DNA from: Cladopsammia gracilis
Taxonomy: Eukaryota > Cnidaria > Anthozoa > Scleractinia > Dendrophylliidae
NCBI GenBank assembly: GCA_022457155.1
Contig: JAJGOT010000199.1
Span: forward strand, 1,333,898-1,397,897
Direction of reading: 5' to 3'
Length of the DNA stretch: 64,000 nt
A model generated the notes under the pieces. That model saw nothing but the letters and a program-made list of their open reading frames with translations. It had not been told where the DNA came from and searched no databases. The position numbers and the translations under genes were made by a program. Each line of letters opens with the position of its first letter. The stretch's first letter is position 1. This document shows, in pieces, positions 32,201 through 46,600 of this stretch.

Positions 32201-35200
32201 TTGTTGCTGTCTATATTTAATCAACATTGATCCCATGTTATAGAAATGCTTGACCTTTGTCTGCACCAATCAGTATACACCTCTTCTTTCTTACATTCAT
32301 TAGTATGCTACACTGTATGTCTTAAAAAAGCAAATGTGCCAGGTGTAAGACTCAAAATGGAGTCATCAGTTTGGTTCACCTGGAAAGAACTGTTCTGGCC
32401 CCAACAATACCACATCGATTACAGCCCTCTACTTCTGTTCTCTTGGAGGTGATCCAAAACTTATAGGTACAAATGGAGAGCCTTCAAATTCAGTACAATC
32501 ATTTAAAGAAACAAGTACAATCACTACAACCTGCTCCGGTTCTCACAGACCAGGCCAGCATGTCAATATTACAAACACAGTAGTCATACCATGGGCGTGT
32601 GGACTCAACTGTGACAACAAGAACACCGACCACAACCAGACGCTTGCCTGAGAAACTTGTACATGTACCTGCGGCCACTACGGGAGAGTTAACCCTTAAC
32701 CCGACCAACCTTTCTGACCTGTTATCCACCCTCAGCCCATTCACATCAAATGTGAAGTCAGCAGCCAGCCAGATGCCAACAATGTAAACATGCTCCCTGC
32801 CCAAGGGGATTAAAATGGCATAACTTATGTAATTAAGGTTCAAAGCAAACACCAAATCGATTCATTATTGACACATGGCTGCAAGCATGGAATGTGTACA
32901 AGAAGTTCGACATGGCATGCACTCAACCAACACATGCTGAGATTTCCTCGTATCCTGAACAAATCCAATTCACTAATCACCAATTTTGCTGGTCATTGGT
33001 TTACATGTTTGACATAAGCTCCAGTATTGGCTTTAATGCAACCAAAATTCAATACAAAAATGGGGCTAGCCTGGATGTTCTATTAAAGGTGTGTACATTA
33101 ATAATTTAGTTAATTTAAGTAAAGCCACTTTTCTGACTCGCGTTTTTAATTAATAAATGATGGTCACCCAACTAATTAAGTTTTTTAGTCATTTTGGGTA
33201 ACCAACTACTGTATGTATTTTTAATTTACATCATTTTTATAATGCTCTTGTAATTTACAGTACAAATAAACGTTGTTGTTGTTGTTGTTGTTGTTCCTGA
33301 CATCACACTGTAATGCCACCATTCTTGAGGCCTCTGTCTTATGCTCACATCCCCTCCAATGCTTGCCTTGTAAGTCCTTTGACCATTTGGTTAAGGACTA
33401 CAGTTCTCATGTCTGACCAGATGGAGAAGGCTGTGACACCAAAAATGTCTGGAAATGGCCCCAGGAATTTCATCAGTAACTAAAACCACACTTGGATGTA
33501 CACCAGGTGGTACTCGCTCTTGCGCCAAGAAAGAAGCAGTCTCTACCAATAAAAGTGAACCCACATTTGCAAGTCTTGTAGTGGGACCTACCCTGAGACC
33601 AATTGCACAATTGCTCTCTCAAACACAATCCCTGTTTCCTGTTGATGTATGATGTGATGCACTTTGTAACCACCCAGATAGTAACTTAGTGAATGATTTA
33701 TTGCATGGTATCGAATATGGCATTTATTGCATGATATCGAATATGGCATTCGTATTGGTTTTCAACAGGATTGCACTCCCTTCAGATCTTTCCAAATCAC
33801 TAAGCTCTTTTCTACTACATACGGTGTAAAACCCTGCCATTGTCGCTGAGGAACTGGAATGTAACTCTTATTGTGACAGAAAGGCCGGGCCTTTCGTTTT
33901 GCCCCCATTTTCACATTTTGGTGAATCGCTGATGGGTACTATCCCCAAAAAGTACTGTCAGCCTTTTAAATGGCATATTATCACATTATTTGACAATGTC
34001 ATTGCGTACCTCAAACTGTGTGGACCCAATGCTCTCATGACAAAATCAATCATACTGATGCTTTCCATCACAATCCTGGTAATGACCTGTGTGACTGGGA
34101 ACTCCTGGGATACACATGGCTGATAGTGGCATCTGACATTTCCACACATACTGGCTATTTCTTAGATAAGTTTCTTCTGTTTGGTCTTCAGAGTTCTCAG
34201 CGCTCTTTCTAAAATTTATTACGGGTTTGCAATGGGATGGTGCAATGCTAATGGGCCGATGGAACAGTGTTTGCTACCAGCATAACACTTGTTCACATCT
34301 CAACTTGTTCCCTGGCATTCCCCACAAGATCTCTCAGACATAAACTATAAAATTTCAATATGCCATGATCTTTACTTTCCATTACTTTACTGATTTTTGG
34401 GCAGCTGTAATTTCCCCAAATGGAACTACAGTATGTAAACAGCCCGGATATGGCCCAAACTGATTTTGCGTATTATTTTATGTATACTAGATGTATTACA
34501 GCCATGCTCCATCACACGTGACCAGTATTTTTTGAAAATTTGAATGGAGTCTCGAAGTTTACGCGTCGGTTTTGTAAATTCATTCGGAGATTCGGAATTC
34601 CCGTGAGAATTTCACCTCATTTTCGGAAACAAAGAGCAACAAAATATCACTTCACTTGAAATGTTACATATCCGGACAATATTAGGTTTTTTGTGCATGT
34701 AGCGAAGTTATTTTTCCGTTAACTCGTGACTTTCAAAGGGTTTTCCAGAGAGATCTTCAAGGTTTCATTCAAATCTCGGACGTTACTTATCAACTTTCAC
34801 TTATCAACTTTATTGGTCTCATAAATTAAAAATTAATACATATATAAAAGAAATATTCAAATATTCAAATGTTCATTTCAGTCTTGTGGATACTGGTCAC
34901 GCGTGACGGAGCATGGCTGTAATTTTTCCACTTACAATAAACTAGAATTGTGTAACATCTTTACCACTTCAGCAATCACCTCAAGTTTGGCTTCAGGAAT
35001 CTTCAACCAAAAATTAAAAGCCTGAAGAGGAGAAAAATAAGTTTCAAGCTACAAAGAAAGATAATTTGTGAAGGTTCTCAAAAATCATTACAAATCTGAG
35101 TAAAAAAAGTAGGCTGTGGCGTGAGTGTGATATAACACATAATATTCACCTTCACCGATCTCTTGCATGCCTAGTGGCACATAATTAAATACATTGACAG

Positions 35201-38200
35201 AAACCCTGGTCCTCCAAGTTTGAGGTTGGGAACCCCTTGCAGAATATATACAGTGCAAGTCAACGATAAGCAAACCAAAATGTTCGAGCATAAAGTGTCA
35301 GATAAATGTGTGCACATGCGTCTGTTATTACCATGCATAAATGCATCTGTGCACCAATAATGTGCATTCAGCAAGCTCATTAGTATGTATGAGCCTGATC
35401 ATTAATTTCCTATTGTGGTATTTCATTGTTGTTTTGAATGGCCTGACAGGAAGCTGTTGTGATGGGGCATAATTGACCCCTTATACAAATTGGCACCAGC
35501 TATAAACAAAGAACTTTATGAATATTTACTTGCAAAGGCATAGGTCAATATTAATAGGTGCATCATTTTGCTTTCATAGACACAGTATTTTGCTGTTTGA
35601 ATCACTTCTCTGTGCCTCATAGAACCAGAGGAATCACCTTTTAATGACACTGAGCACGTGACAGCACATTTTTTTTAATATATCGGTGATTGAGCAAGAT
35701 TTGTGCTCGTCAGCAGCCGCTCTGTTCGTGTTAGATTGAAGCGAACAAGATTACTTGAAATTTTGATAACAGCCGCTTGTTTGGACTGGCAGTGGAGCAG
35801 TTGTGATTTTTCAAACATAACAAAGGTATTCAGTTATTGCAAAGTGAGTGAGATTCGTTAAGTTATGTAGGTGCTTGTTTAGATTGGCAATGATATAATT
35901 GCAAAACCAGTATCATTCGATTTGAGCATTAGTGTCCTTTTCGTCCCACAGATCTAGCTTGAAATCTCAATGACTCAAGAAGTAAAAAAAATTCTATTTT
36001 TAGCAGTTTTAAATCTCTATCAATTGACAAAATATTTTAAAGATTTAAGACATGATATTTATATTGCAAATATGATATTATTCAAAATATGATAGCATTT
36101 GCTGTTGTTATCTTTTGCTTCTCGGCAGTTGATTATTCACCAGGAGATTTGTTTTCTTTTGCACAACAATACCAAACAAAGCAAATTTATATCCATGAAT
36201 AAAAAATAAAATTGTGCGTACAACATGCACACATTTAGATGCGTCTGGACAATTGCGCATATACATTAAACATGTGCATGGTTTGCATCTGTGTGGTTTG
36301 CTTATTTCTGAGCTGCACTATATATAAATATGTAACAATTTGTGCTTTCTTCCCAATTAGCAAAAAAATGTCAGGAAATAATAACAGATTATGGCACCTT
36401 AGTATTTGCACCCTTCAGTTCCTTTTTGTTAGAAATCAAACTTGTAATAATATTATTGCTTATTTATAGTCATTCTTGACCAATACTCTGACAAATATTT
36501 ATGCATAGCATTGTACTGTATTGCATTGTGTTGTATTGTGCCATTCTAGAATGTATTATTGTTAAACTATTGTTATGGTCATATAATACAATGCAATGCT
36601 ATGCATAAATTTGTCTGAGTATTAAACAACCCTCAGAGATGCCAACCTCTGGAGATTGAAAATAGGGAGTTTTTTCTGAGGGTGAAATGTTTTCGCCCCG
36701 AAGGCATGACTCGAGTGACGTTTTTTTTTTTGGTTGTGAGTGTAACGGTTGTACTTTAATCAAGATGCTGTAGAACGTGAAACAAACATGTTGACAGTAC
36801 TGAGAACCGAAGTAACAAAACTGACCCGCATAAATTTATGGACAGCTTAATATATACACACATGCCACGCAAGGCATTTGCACATGCTAACGCGCAATCA
36901 CTAATTATAATAACTGTCGGCACATCTTCCCTTGACAAAAGATAAATAAACTAATATGAAAAGAATAACGACGCATCTTCCCTTGACAACAAAACAAAAA
37001 ACGACAAACAATAAATAAATAAATAATAATAATAATATTTCTTAAAGTCACTGATATTTCACGGCGCCAGAGTCCTTTACGGTCACAAGACCAAGTCTTC
37101 AAAGTAAACAAAGTCCTCAAAGTCCTTATGCGAATCACTCACGACATAACAAAATCCTTGTAACGTTCAGGAAGTCTTCTTTGTCTTGTGGATCTCCTAC
37201 TCGGTACGACAACATCCTCAGCCTCAGAAGATGGCACTGTGGATTCAGTTACAGGGTTTTCCTGTTTTCCAAGTTTTCAAAGTTGTTTCTTACCAGAGTG
37301 CGGATTCGAATCTTGTGACGTTGAAAGTACCAAGTGGGAATTTCATACGATTCAAGATTGATACCGGGGCGCGTTGCAATGTTTTGCCTGTGCATATTTA
37401 CAAGAAGGCAACTGGTGATTTTGAGCTAAAGCAGGTGTCCCCAACAAAGTCGTCCATTGTATCCTATGATGGTGGAAATATCCCAGTGTTAGGAACTGTG
37501 AAACTCCAAGTTTGGAGAGGATCATTCACTTGTCTGTTGCTGTGTCGTCTCGTGGAAAGCAAGCGCTGTCGTCCTATTTTGGGAAAATCAGCTTGCGAAG
37601 GAATGGGTGTGGTTGAAATTAAGGATTCTGACGCTATCCATAAGCCTGATACGAGTGGGGGTCGAGTGTTTTCTGTCCAGGATGCGATATCTAGTTCCAA
37701 TCCTCTCTCCAAGGAGCAGATTAAAGAGATGTTTCCCACTGTGTTCGACGAAGGCCTTGGTTTACTAGAGGGCGAGTACCATATCCAAAACAACGACTCA
37801 GCTAAGCCAATTCAACACGCTCCCCGGCGAGGTCAAGTCGCACTTCGCGGTAAGATCAAAGAAAGCCTAGAAGAATTACATAGCTCAGGGGTCATTGAAC
37901 CAGTCTCAAGGCCAACGCCCTGGATCTCATCTATGTTAGCTGTCCCGAAGAAGAATGGGAACATCAGAATATGTCTGGACCCGAAGGATCTAAATAAAGC
38001 GATTCTCAGGGAGAACTATCCTATGCCTACCATCGAGGACATTGCAACTCGCCTCCATGGTGCCAAAGTGTTTTCCGTCCTGGATGCAAAGAATGGTTTT
38101 TGGCATGTTAAATTAGACGAGGAATCATCGTATCTGACAACTTTTCACACGCCCTTTGGGCGCTATCGCTGGTGTAGGATGCCATTTGGAATTAGCTCGG

Positions 38201-41200
38201 CCCCTGAAGTCTTCCAGCGACGCATGCATGAGCTAATTGAAGGTCTTGACGGTACTGAGGTTGTTGCGGATGATTTTATAGTTGCCGGTTTCGGAGACAC
38301 TTTCGAGGAAGCTGTTCGTGGCCATAACAGAAACCTTGTCGCATTTCTTCAACGATGTTCTGAACGTGGTGTCAAGCTTTCGGTGGAAAAGCTTCAGCTG
38401 TGCTTGGAAGAAGTCCCTCTGATTGGTCACTACGCCACACAGTCTGGTCTGAAAATCCATCCTGAGAAGGTGCGAGCTGTACTTGAAATGCCACGCCCAA
38501 CCGATGTAAAGAGTTTACTGCGTTTTAATGGAACTGTCCAGTACTTGGCTAAATTCTTGCCTCGCCTCTCTGACATGGCCCATCCACTTCGTCAGCTGAC
38601 TCGCAAAACGCTGAGTGGATCTGGTCTGAAGCCCAAGAGAAAGCATGGAATGATATTAAGACTGCCATCACACAAGCTCCCGTTCTACGCTTTTACAGCC
38701 TTCAAGATGAGGTTACCCTTCAGTGCGATGCTTCTGAGACAGGGTTAGGAGCCACTTTGCTTCAGCTTGAGCAGCCAGTGAGTTTTGCATCCAGAGCCCT
38801 TACCCAAACAGAGACCAGGTACGCGCAAATAGAAAAGGAGCTCCTGGCCATCGTGTTTGCATGCGAGAAGTTCGACAAGTACATCTTTGGGCGTGATGTG
38901 GTCCATGTAGAAACTGATCACAAGCCTCTGGAAGAAATCTTTAAAAAGAGCCTTTGTGATGCACCGGCAAGACTTCAGCGCATGCTCTTGCGTCTTCAGC
39001 GCTACAACCTCAACGTCAGATACAAGAGAGGCCCCCTCATGCTCATCGCGGATACGCTAAGCTGCGCGTATCTTAAGGAAACTTTGACTTTGAAAGAAGT
39101 GAAATCGCTAGAGCTCGTGGACCACACGGAGAACCTGCGCGTTTCGCCGTCTCGGTTGGCGCAAATTGAGCAAGAATCAGCCCGAGATCCTGTGTGTACT
39201 AATCTTCGGCAAGCCATTCTCCAAGGTTGGCCTAATGATGTTCACAAGTGTGATGTTGCCTTGCGCCCTTTCTTCCAGTTTCGCGATGAGCTGATTGTTC
39301 AAGGAAATCTGGTCTTCCGCGGGTCTCGCCTGTATGTCCCCAGTGCACTTAGAAAGGAGTTTATGTCCCTTGCTCACTCGACTCACATTGGCTTAGGGGG
39401 GTGTTTTCGCCGGCTTCGTGAGTGTATGTTCTGGCCCGGAATGAGCGCCCAAATGAAGGATTTAGTCAGCCAGTGTGACGTTTGCCTTACGCATCGCGAC
39501 TCACAAGTACTGAGAACCGAAGTAACAAAACTGACCCGCATAAATTTATGGACAGCTTAATATATACACACATGCCACGCAAGGCATTTGCACGTGCTAA
39601 CGCTCAATCACTAATTATAATAACTGTCGGCACAGTGAGCATGTAGGGGGATCCGGAAAACTGCATTCCTGAGACCCGAAAAGCATTTGTGAAGTTAAGA
39701 TATGATGAAAGACCACATTTGTTTTTGGATTTTTGGAAAATTTGGGTTAAAATCTTAGCCTATTGTAGAGAAAAGATCCAAAGTCGCTTTTATCTAGGAG
39801 ATTTAGTGACCCGTATGGGAGACCGGGAGATCCATTCCGTATCTGGGAGCCTCCGGATAATCCGGGAGAGTTGGCACCTCTGAACCCACTTTATAGTAGC
39901 ATATTCTTGTAACCGCACTCCACTTTCCTTCCTTTTTTTATCTACATACTTGAAATTTTTGTTGTTTTACGCTCAATAAAGTGGTCTATAGACTATTAAG
40001 AAAGGTGGAGGTTGAGATAAGGGCTGATAAAGCACTCTGACCCATAAAACCATGTTATTACAGATTTACCATTAGACTGATATACATGTACTTGTACAGA
40101 AATTAATATTAAAATATGAAATGTACAGGTCAAACATAATACACATCATCATTAATGAGTAAGGTGAGAATTGGAAATGGAAAAGTTGCTTGGTAGAGAA
40201 ATTGAGAGCAGAATAAATTTTTCCATTGATTAATTTTTATCTTTTTATGTTTTTTTTTTAATAATTATTATTAATATTGTTTTTAGAAAACCGTCCCTAA
40301 TTTTTAACCGCACCCCATGAAGAAAATCCTTTCTTAGACAGTTGATAGAAAAAAATAACCCAGGTTAATAAAACTTGACCTAGGTCGAATAAAACAGACC
40401 GCTCATCAATTCCACCATAACTAGATTCATCGAGTCCCAAAATCAAGAGCAAGTTCATGATGTTCAAGCAAATGCACCCGTTCGGATTATTCTGCCATTT
40501 AAAGATCAAAGATCAGCTGATGTTGTGCGAAGACAGCTTTCTGATCTTGGAAAGAAAGTAAATAGTGATCTACATCCAGTGTTTACGAGCAAGAAAATCG
40601 CTGATGAGATCAAAGTAACAGAAGCCATTAAACCACCATTAATAAATCAACAATGTGTTGTTTACGAATTCAAATGTGATCTTTGCGATGCAGATTATGT
40701 AGGTTATACACGCCAACACCTTTTTCAGAGCATTGAGGAACACAAGCACTCTGCTATTGGAAAACACTAGCGCGACACTCACAATCAGATGAATAAAGAT
40801 CTTCAGGAACAATTCACAACTCTTAAGAAATGCCGTGGAAAGCTGGAATGCTTAATCTATGAAATGTTTTTCATTACAGACAAGAAACCTAAACTGAACA
40901 CTCAATCTGACTCAATCAAAGCAAAACTATTCACCTAACTAACACCCTCTATACTCCACATTGTATTTATTTTTAATCATATGCAACAAGACTTTCAAAT
41001 TTATTATATAATCAACTCACAAGAATTTAGTTACATGAATTTACATGTCATGGTAATGTGAAATAAAGTAATGTTGTGAAATAAAGTAAGTATTGTTGTT
41101 GTTGTTGTTGTTGAATTTGAAAATGATGAGTGAAGCATCGAAACGTAATTCTACACTATTATCGCTAATTTTTACTCTTTATTGAATTTAATTTTGACCT

Positions 41201-41770
41201 GTATCAGATATTATATAGAAAAAAAAAAGCACTACAGATTAAAGATGCTAAAGATCCTCAAATTCTCAACAGGGTGTTAACACACAGTTGAATGCCAGAG
41301 ATGTCTGGTACACTTCTAATAATATTTACTTGGTCAGCCAAATACTACATGCACATACCCATTTGCACCCATCAGATATAATAATAACATGTACATAAAA
41401 GGCGTGTGGTCACATGGGTGTCCAATTACAACATTTTGTAATTAGATAGCTGTAATTGGACGCCTACCTTGTGTCAATCAGGTACACTTAAATGGGTTCC
41501 TTTTTTGCTGTTTTCCTTTCTGCTTTCAAACTGACAGAAAATAATGATCCTTGACATGTTTTGAGTGCAAAAAAACTCTACATAGATTTATTAATCTCGA
41601 ATTTTGTTACTGATGCCAATAATTAGTAATTCAACTTCGTGTCATACAATTTAGTGGTCATCGTGCTTGTAATTTCAAATCATCCTCACGCTATGCACTC
41701 GGCCGATTTGAAATTACTTGCCCGATTACGCCCTGAATTGTACTCCACTCAGTCCAATTACTATTACTAA

Positions 41771-41801
<31 letters not shown>

Positions 41802-43567
41802 AATAATTTTCCAGGAAGAGAAAATGGTACTTGAATGTGCAGCAAGGGAGTACCCGCGTCGATTATCGATCATCTGGTCCAGTCCCCTTTCAGATTTTAA
41901 CCGGGTGGTGGCTTCTAACCAGTTTGCCCTGCCGGTATTGGGTTACTTAATGTGGACTCAACACTGGCCAATAACAGAGCTGAAGACCTTGGATAGGGAA
42001 GTGCGCAAGATTATAGTGGAAAATGGCGGGAAACACCCGGGTGGTTCTACGGCTCCCTTGTACCTCCCGAGGAAACAAGGCGGAAGAGGTTTACGTGCGG
42101 TGGAGACGGAGTACAAAGTGACCAAGATCAAAGTAGCGATTCGACTGTATGAGAACCAGGATCCGGCGATGGAAATGGTGAGAGAGTTCGACGAAAGAGC
42201 TGAGTCACTCGGGCATAAATCGATAGTGAAAGATGCGGCAAAGTTTGCGGCGGAGCTGGGTGTTGACCTTCACCTTAAACACCCGGATCCTGTATGTGCT
42301 ATGAGCAGTGGAGAGGCCATCCCATCGTATCGAGTGAAGGAAGTGTTGAAAGAATGTGTAGAGGAGAAGTTTGAAAGGGAAGTACGTGAACTGGAATGGC
42401 AGGGCAAGCTGTTGAGAGAGAGAAAGGATGATGAACAGCTGTGCACGGACGGATGTTTCAGTTGGTTGAGTACATGGAGAACATGTCCTACGTATACTAT
42501 TGCCGGTGTGTTTGAACTGTACGAGCAACTTTTGCCAACAAAGCTCTACACTAGCAAAAAGACTCAAACAAGTTGCCCCGGGGACGTGAAATGTAGGCTG
42601 TGTGGCCACGCTCAAGAGTGTCTCTCACATCCTGTCCGGGTGCACTGCGCTAGCTCAGACCAAGTACTTGTTCAGACACAACATGGCTTTAAAGGTCCTG
42701 TTTTAAGAGATCTTACATGACCACGGTCTTCTCGAGGAAGTGCCACCATGGTACTCGCCAGTAACGCCCAAGCCGGAGTACAGATCAGAACAAGTGGAAG
42801 CGTGGTGGGATGTACCCGTGTATGCGGACTACCAGGAGGTTCGAGCCAATCGTGTAGATGCAAGAGTTGTGGATCATGCAAACAAGAAAGTGCTGACCAT
42901 AGAGATGAGCTGCCCTTGGATCAACAACCGAAAGAAAAAGAGCGAGGAGAAAACGATGAAGTATGGCCCGTTAAGGTGGGAGCTAAAGCAGCAGTATAGA
43001 GGGTACGAGGTGATTCAGCATAACATCATCATGGATGTGCTGGGAGGCTGGTCGAGAGAAACCGAAGCCTCAGTTCAATCACTGGTAGGACGTAAGGCGA
43101 ATCAAGTTCTAGAGGCTATGCAAAAGGCAGTCTTATCGTCATCCCTAAATATAGCGAGAACTTTCAAGGTTGTGATGTGAAGATCCGCGACCAAAGCCCG
43201 ACTGTCGGCCAGGAAAAATGAGAGACATTAGGGATATTTATATGTTTGCTTATAGTTTTTTTTATATGAAGAACGAGAGATATTAGAGACATCTATATGC
43301 TTAGATTATAGTTTTTAGATTTATATATATAAGTTTTTTTTCTATTTATTTAGTAAGTTATTTACACGTAGAATGAGAGATATTAGAGACATTTATATGC
43401 TTAGATTATAGTTTTTAGATTTGTAGATATAAGATTTCAGTAACTTATTTATTTATTTATTTATTTATTTTTTATTTTATTTTTTTTTAAGTTTCGCTCT
43501 TGCACACAGGTTACGCTTTGCGCCCTGTGTTGCTTTATAACACTGTGCATACAGATAGTTTTACTGC

Positions 43568-43604
<37 letters not shown>

Positions 43605-46600
43605 TAATTAATAATAATAATATAATAATGTTATTTTACCAGGGTGTCCTCATCAATAAGAGCCCTGAAAATTTAAAACAAAAGACTTTGCACTAAAAAT
43701 TATGAAACAGAGATTATAATAATAGTATATTATATATTATTATTATAATAATAGTATTTATATTGTTTGTATATAATTATGTCAGTGAAATACATTTCCA
43801 TACAGAAAATAGAATATGCATCATTTTCTTACTTGAATAAGCTTCTCCCTGACTTGTTTTCCTGGGACTTGTAAAATATAACTATAAGGCTCCATTAATA
43901 TCTACAGAAAATAGAGGAATACCATTAAAAGGAATACAGAGGTAAGGTTTAACAAAGTTTGATGTGTACAAATAATAGTCATGAAATGGATTCAGATTTC
44001 AATGTAAATCAACATCAACCAATTAAAATCAATAGTACAATATTAGAAATCAATGATAATCAATGAAAATTAATACTGAACTCAACTCCAAGACTTAGAC
44101 TTTTATTGATTTCCAATAATTATCAATCAATGAATTTGTATTGATTGTTAATGTTTATTTCTTTTCATTGATTGATATTGCCAGGATTTTGTGGCTTATT
44201 TGGATCGGCAGGGGAAGAGAAGGATGATAAATGATATTAGTGAACATTACAGGTCTGTGGATTGTGTGCCTCAGACCCCATGCTTCAAGTGGTAGGAATA
44301 TTTGGTTAGGATTGTGATGTCACTATTGGTGAGCCAACCTAATTCCCAGTGTCCCAAGGTTTTCACTGTTTTCGCATTGAAAATGGCCAAGGAGCTTGAA
44401 CCTGTGTTATGGTAGGAATCAAAGCACTTTGAGCGATGAAATGTTGCTTTGAGAAACTTCTCATTTGTTGATTATTATATAATATATGTTGTTAAAGTTT
44501 GTTTTTTTCAAACCTCGCAAGGTACATGTAGTTTAGTATACCTGCCAACTTTTTTCGAGTGATAGGCGTGAGAATTTTTTTGTGGTAGTGCCAGAATTTC
44601 CAAAGGCGACCCGAGCAAATCTGAAGAGAACCCGACCTATTCCGAAGATACCCGAAGTTGTCCGAAGAGGTTCCGAAGAATTTGGAAGTTTCCATGGACC
44701 TCAGCGACCTCCGTATAATAACATCCAACTGTAATTGTAATGTTCAGAATGATAAAAACCTACAGAAAAGTGTAAAAGATCGGAGTTTTGGACTCACAGG
44801 CGTGAGACTCACACCTAAGGCGCGAGACTTGGCAGGTATAGTTTAGTGCAGGTTAACTTTCCATGTCTGTCAATCATCTCCGCTCGTGCGATAACTTTTG
44901 TGAAGGTAAAATGTTGAATTCATAGTGATGGCTTTAAATTTCAAATATAGAAAAGACAATAAACTGTCGTGTGTTCACGTTCTCCACAAAAACTTATCAC
45001 TTGATCATTTGACATTGTTGTTTTGCAAGAACGGCAAGGAAATATACCAAAATTTAAAACATGCGTGCAGGCATTGTTTTTGCTCATTAAACCTATTGTT
45101 TTCAACTTCAAACCTTGACTGTTTTGAAGTGATCAATATTGCAACATCACTTTCCAACAATTTTCCTGATCGCTCTACGATTATGAAGGCCAAAAAAGTC
45201 GGATTTTTCAACTTCCAATATCTCTGTGATGCCAAGTCCAATTAGTTTCAAACTTCAGAATATGTTTTCTTTTGTACCCATTAAACAGATAAATGTACTG
45301 TCAATATTGAAATAAGAGAAAAAATGTCCAATTTCTGGTTCATTCTACCTTTAAGGGTTAGTGAGGAAGTTGATTATGTTGTGAGAATAGCTTTGCAGAG
45401 CATGTTAGCAAAATGTAATCATATGGTTAATGGCATTGTTAGATAGATTAAAATAGTGCTGGAGTGCCAGTTGCCAAGAGCTTGAATCAATTCTATAGGG
45501 CTGCAGACTGTTAGGCAAAGGAAGCACCCCTTCTATATACAGTATGGAAAGAATGGCATGTGAAAAATTTGGGTCTAATCTCAATGACGAGAGATGTAAC
45601 CGCGATTTGGAGACAAATGAACTATTTGTGACGACGTGAACTACCTGGGAGTCGTTTACCCAGTTAAATGCTTGCAAAGTCCAAGTTGAGAGTCAGACCA
45701 AAGCCATAAACTGAAAGGCATTTTTTAATGGCCATAGTTTGACAAAACACATGGAGCCTGGGATGTATGGAAGGGGGATTTCCACTTCTGTTTTAGTGAA
45801 ATTAAATAGTTTTGCTCCATCAAATAATTTTTTTGTGATGAGCATACCCTGGTGAAATATCTTGAAATCAGCCTTAATTAAATGCTTAGAACAAGTACAG
45901 TGTAAATTGGTTACCTTAGGTAAGAGGTGAGATTTGCTAAACATGCCACAGAATGCAACTAGGCAGATCACCGAAAATGATGCATCCAGGTTTAAATAGA
46001 TTAGGGTGACAGGCTTAGGGTGACAGGCCTTACAATAAATCAGGTGTTACGGTCAAACCGAATGTTCTTTTGTGGGCAACTTTGCAAACCTCTGGCGCAA
46101 CATTGGTATTTTGATTGACAGTTTGCTTCGAGCAAGTTGGAAGTTACGCAAGCAAGTTTCTATTTCAAACTGGTTGTCAGTTGCAAATTGCAAATTTTGT
46201 GAAAACACGTCCTTCTTCGGTTATGGCTCACATACATCGCAATACCACCTAGGTTGAGAAAAGAGAGAGAATACTAGTAATGGTCGTCTGGTGTAAAACA
46301 AGAACAAATCGCACGCATTAACTGTTGGAATATCAAGGCAAACTGTGGCAACATTGTAAACAGATTTTTACAAACGAACAGTTTCTACTCCTGACATTGT
46401 AGAGTTTGTGGAATACTGCAAGGTAACCAAACCAAGTACTTTCAATTCCGGCAACTAACAGCAAGTTTGAAATAGGAACTTGCTTGCGAAAGTTGCAACT
46501 TGCTCGTGCAACTTCCAACTTGCTCGAAGCAAACTGTCAATCAAAATACCAATGTTGCGGTGGAAGTTTGCAAAGTTGCCCGCAAAAGAACATCCGGTTT

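Larger units (their letters stand above)
36741..39634 (-). mobile_element. Ty3/gypsy LTR retrotransposon with an inverted pol segment
   Basis: Read on the minus strand, a full 184-bp 3' LTR (36924-36741) starts TGTGCCGACAG and ends CCGTTACA. The 5' LTR (39634-39506) keeps only its first 129 bp, nearly identical. The element is flanked by a perfect 5-bp duplication GTGAG (36736-36740, 39635-39639). A purine-rich CAAGGGAAGATG abuts the 3' LTR as a polypurine tract, and the end of a polyprotein lies on the minus strand at 37260-37139. All of these agree on minus-strand polarity. Yet the body (about 37265-39505) encodes protease, reverse transcriptase, RNase H and the integrase zinc finger on the plus strand. 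Primer site, gag and integrase core are absent. Confidence 0.85.
36634..39882. mobile_element. hAT-like nonautonomous element, split by an LTR retrotransposon
   Basis: The ends CAGAGATGCCAACCTCTGGAG (left, trimmed) and, reverse strand, CAGAGGTGCCAACTCTCC begin with CAGRG, the hAT terminal signature. The element proper is about 345 bp (36634-36740 plus 39640-39882). The rest is the LTR element inserted at GTGAG. The flanks share AACCC but I cannot prove an 8-bp duplication. Confidence 0.7.

Noticed and set aside
32499..32855. 118-codon minus ORF
   Set aside because: Antisense to the DIRS-like gag scrap; no motif.
37464..37793. 109-codon minus ORF
   Set aside because: Antisense shadow of the gypsy pol segment.
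36796..39634. 129-bp direct repeats as a simple long target-site duplication around a pol fragment
   Set aside because: Polypurine tract, TG/CA ends and the outer GTGAG duplication show that the repeats are LTRs of a minus-strand element.
42205..42615. 136-codon minus ORF
   Set aside because: Antisense shadow of the RLE-type LINE.
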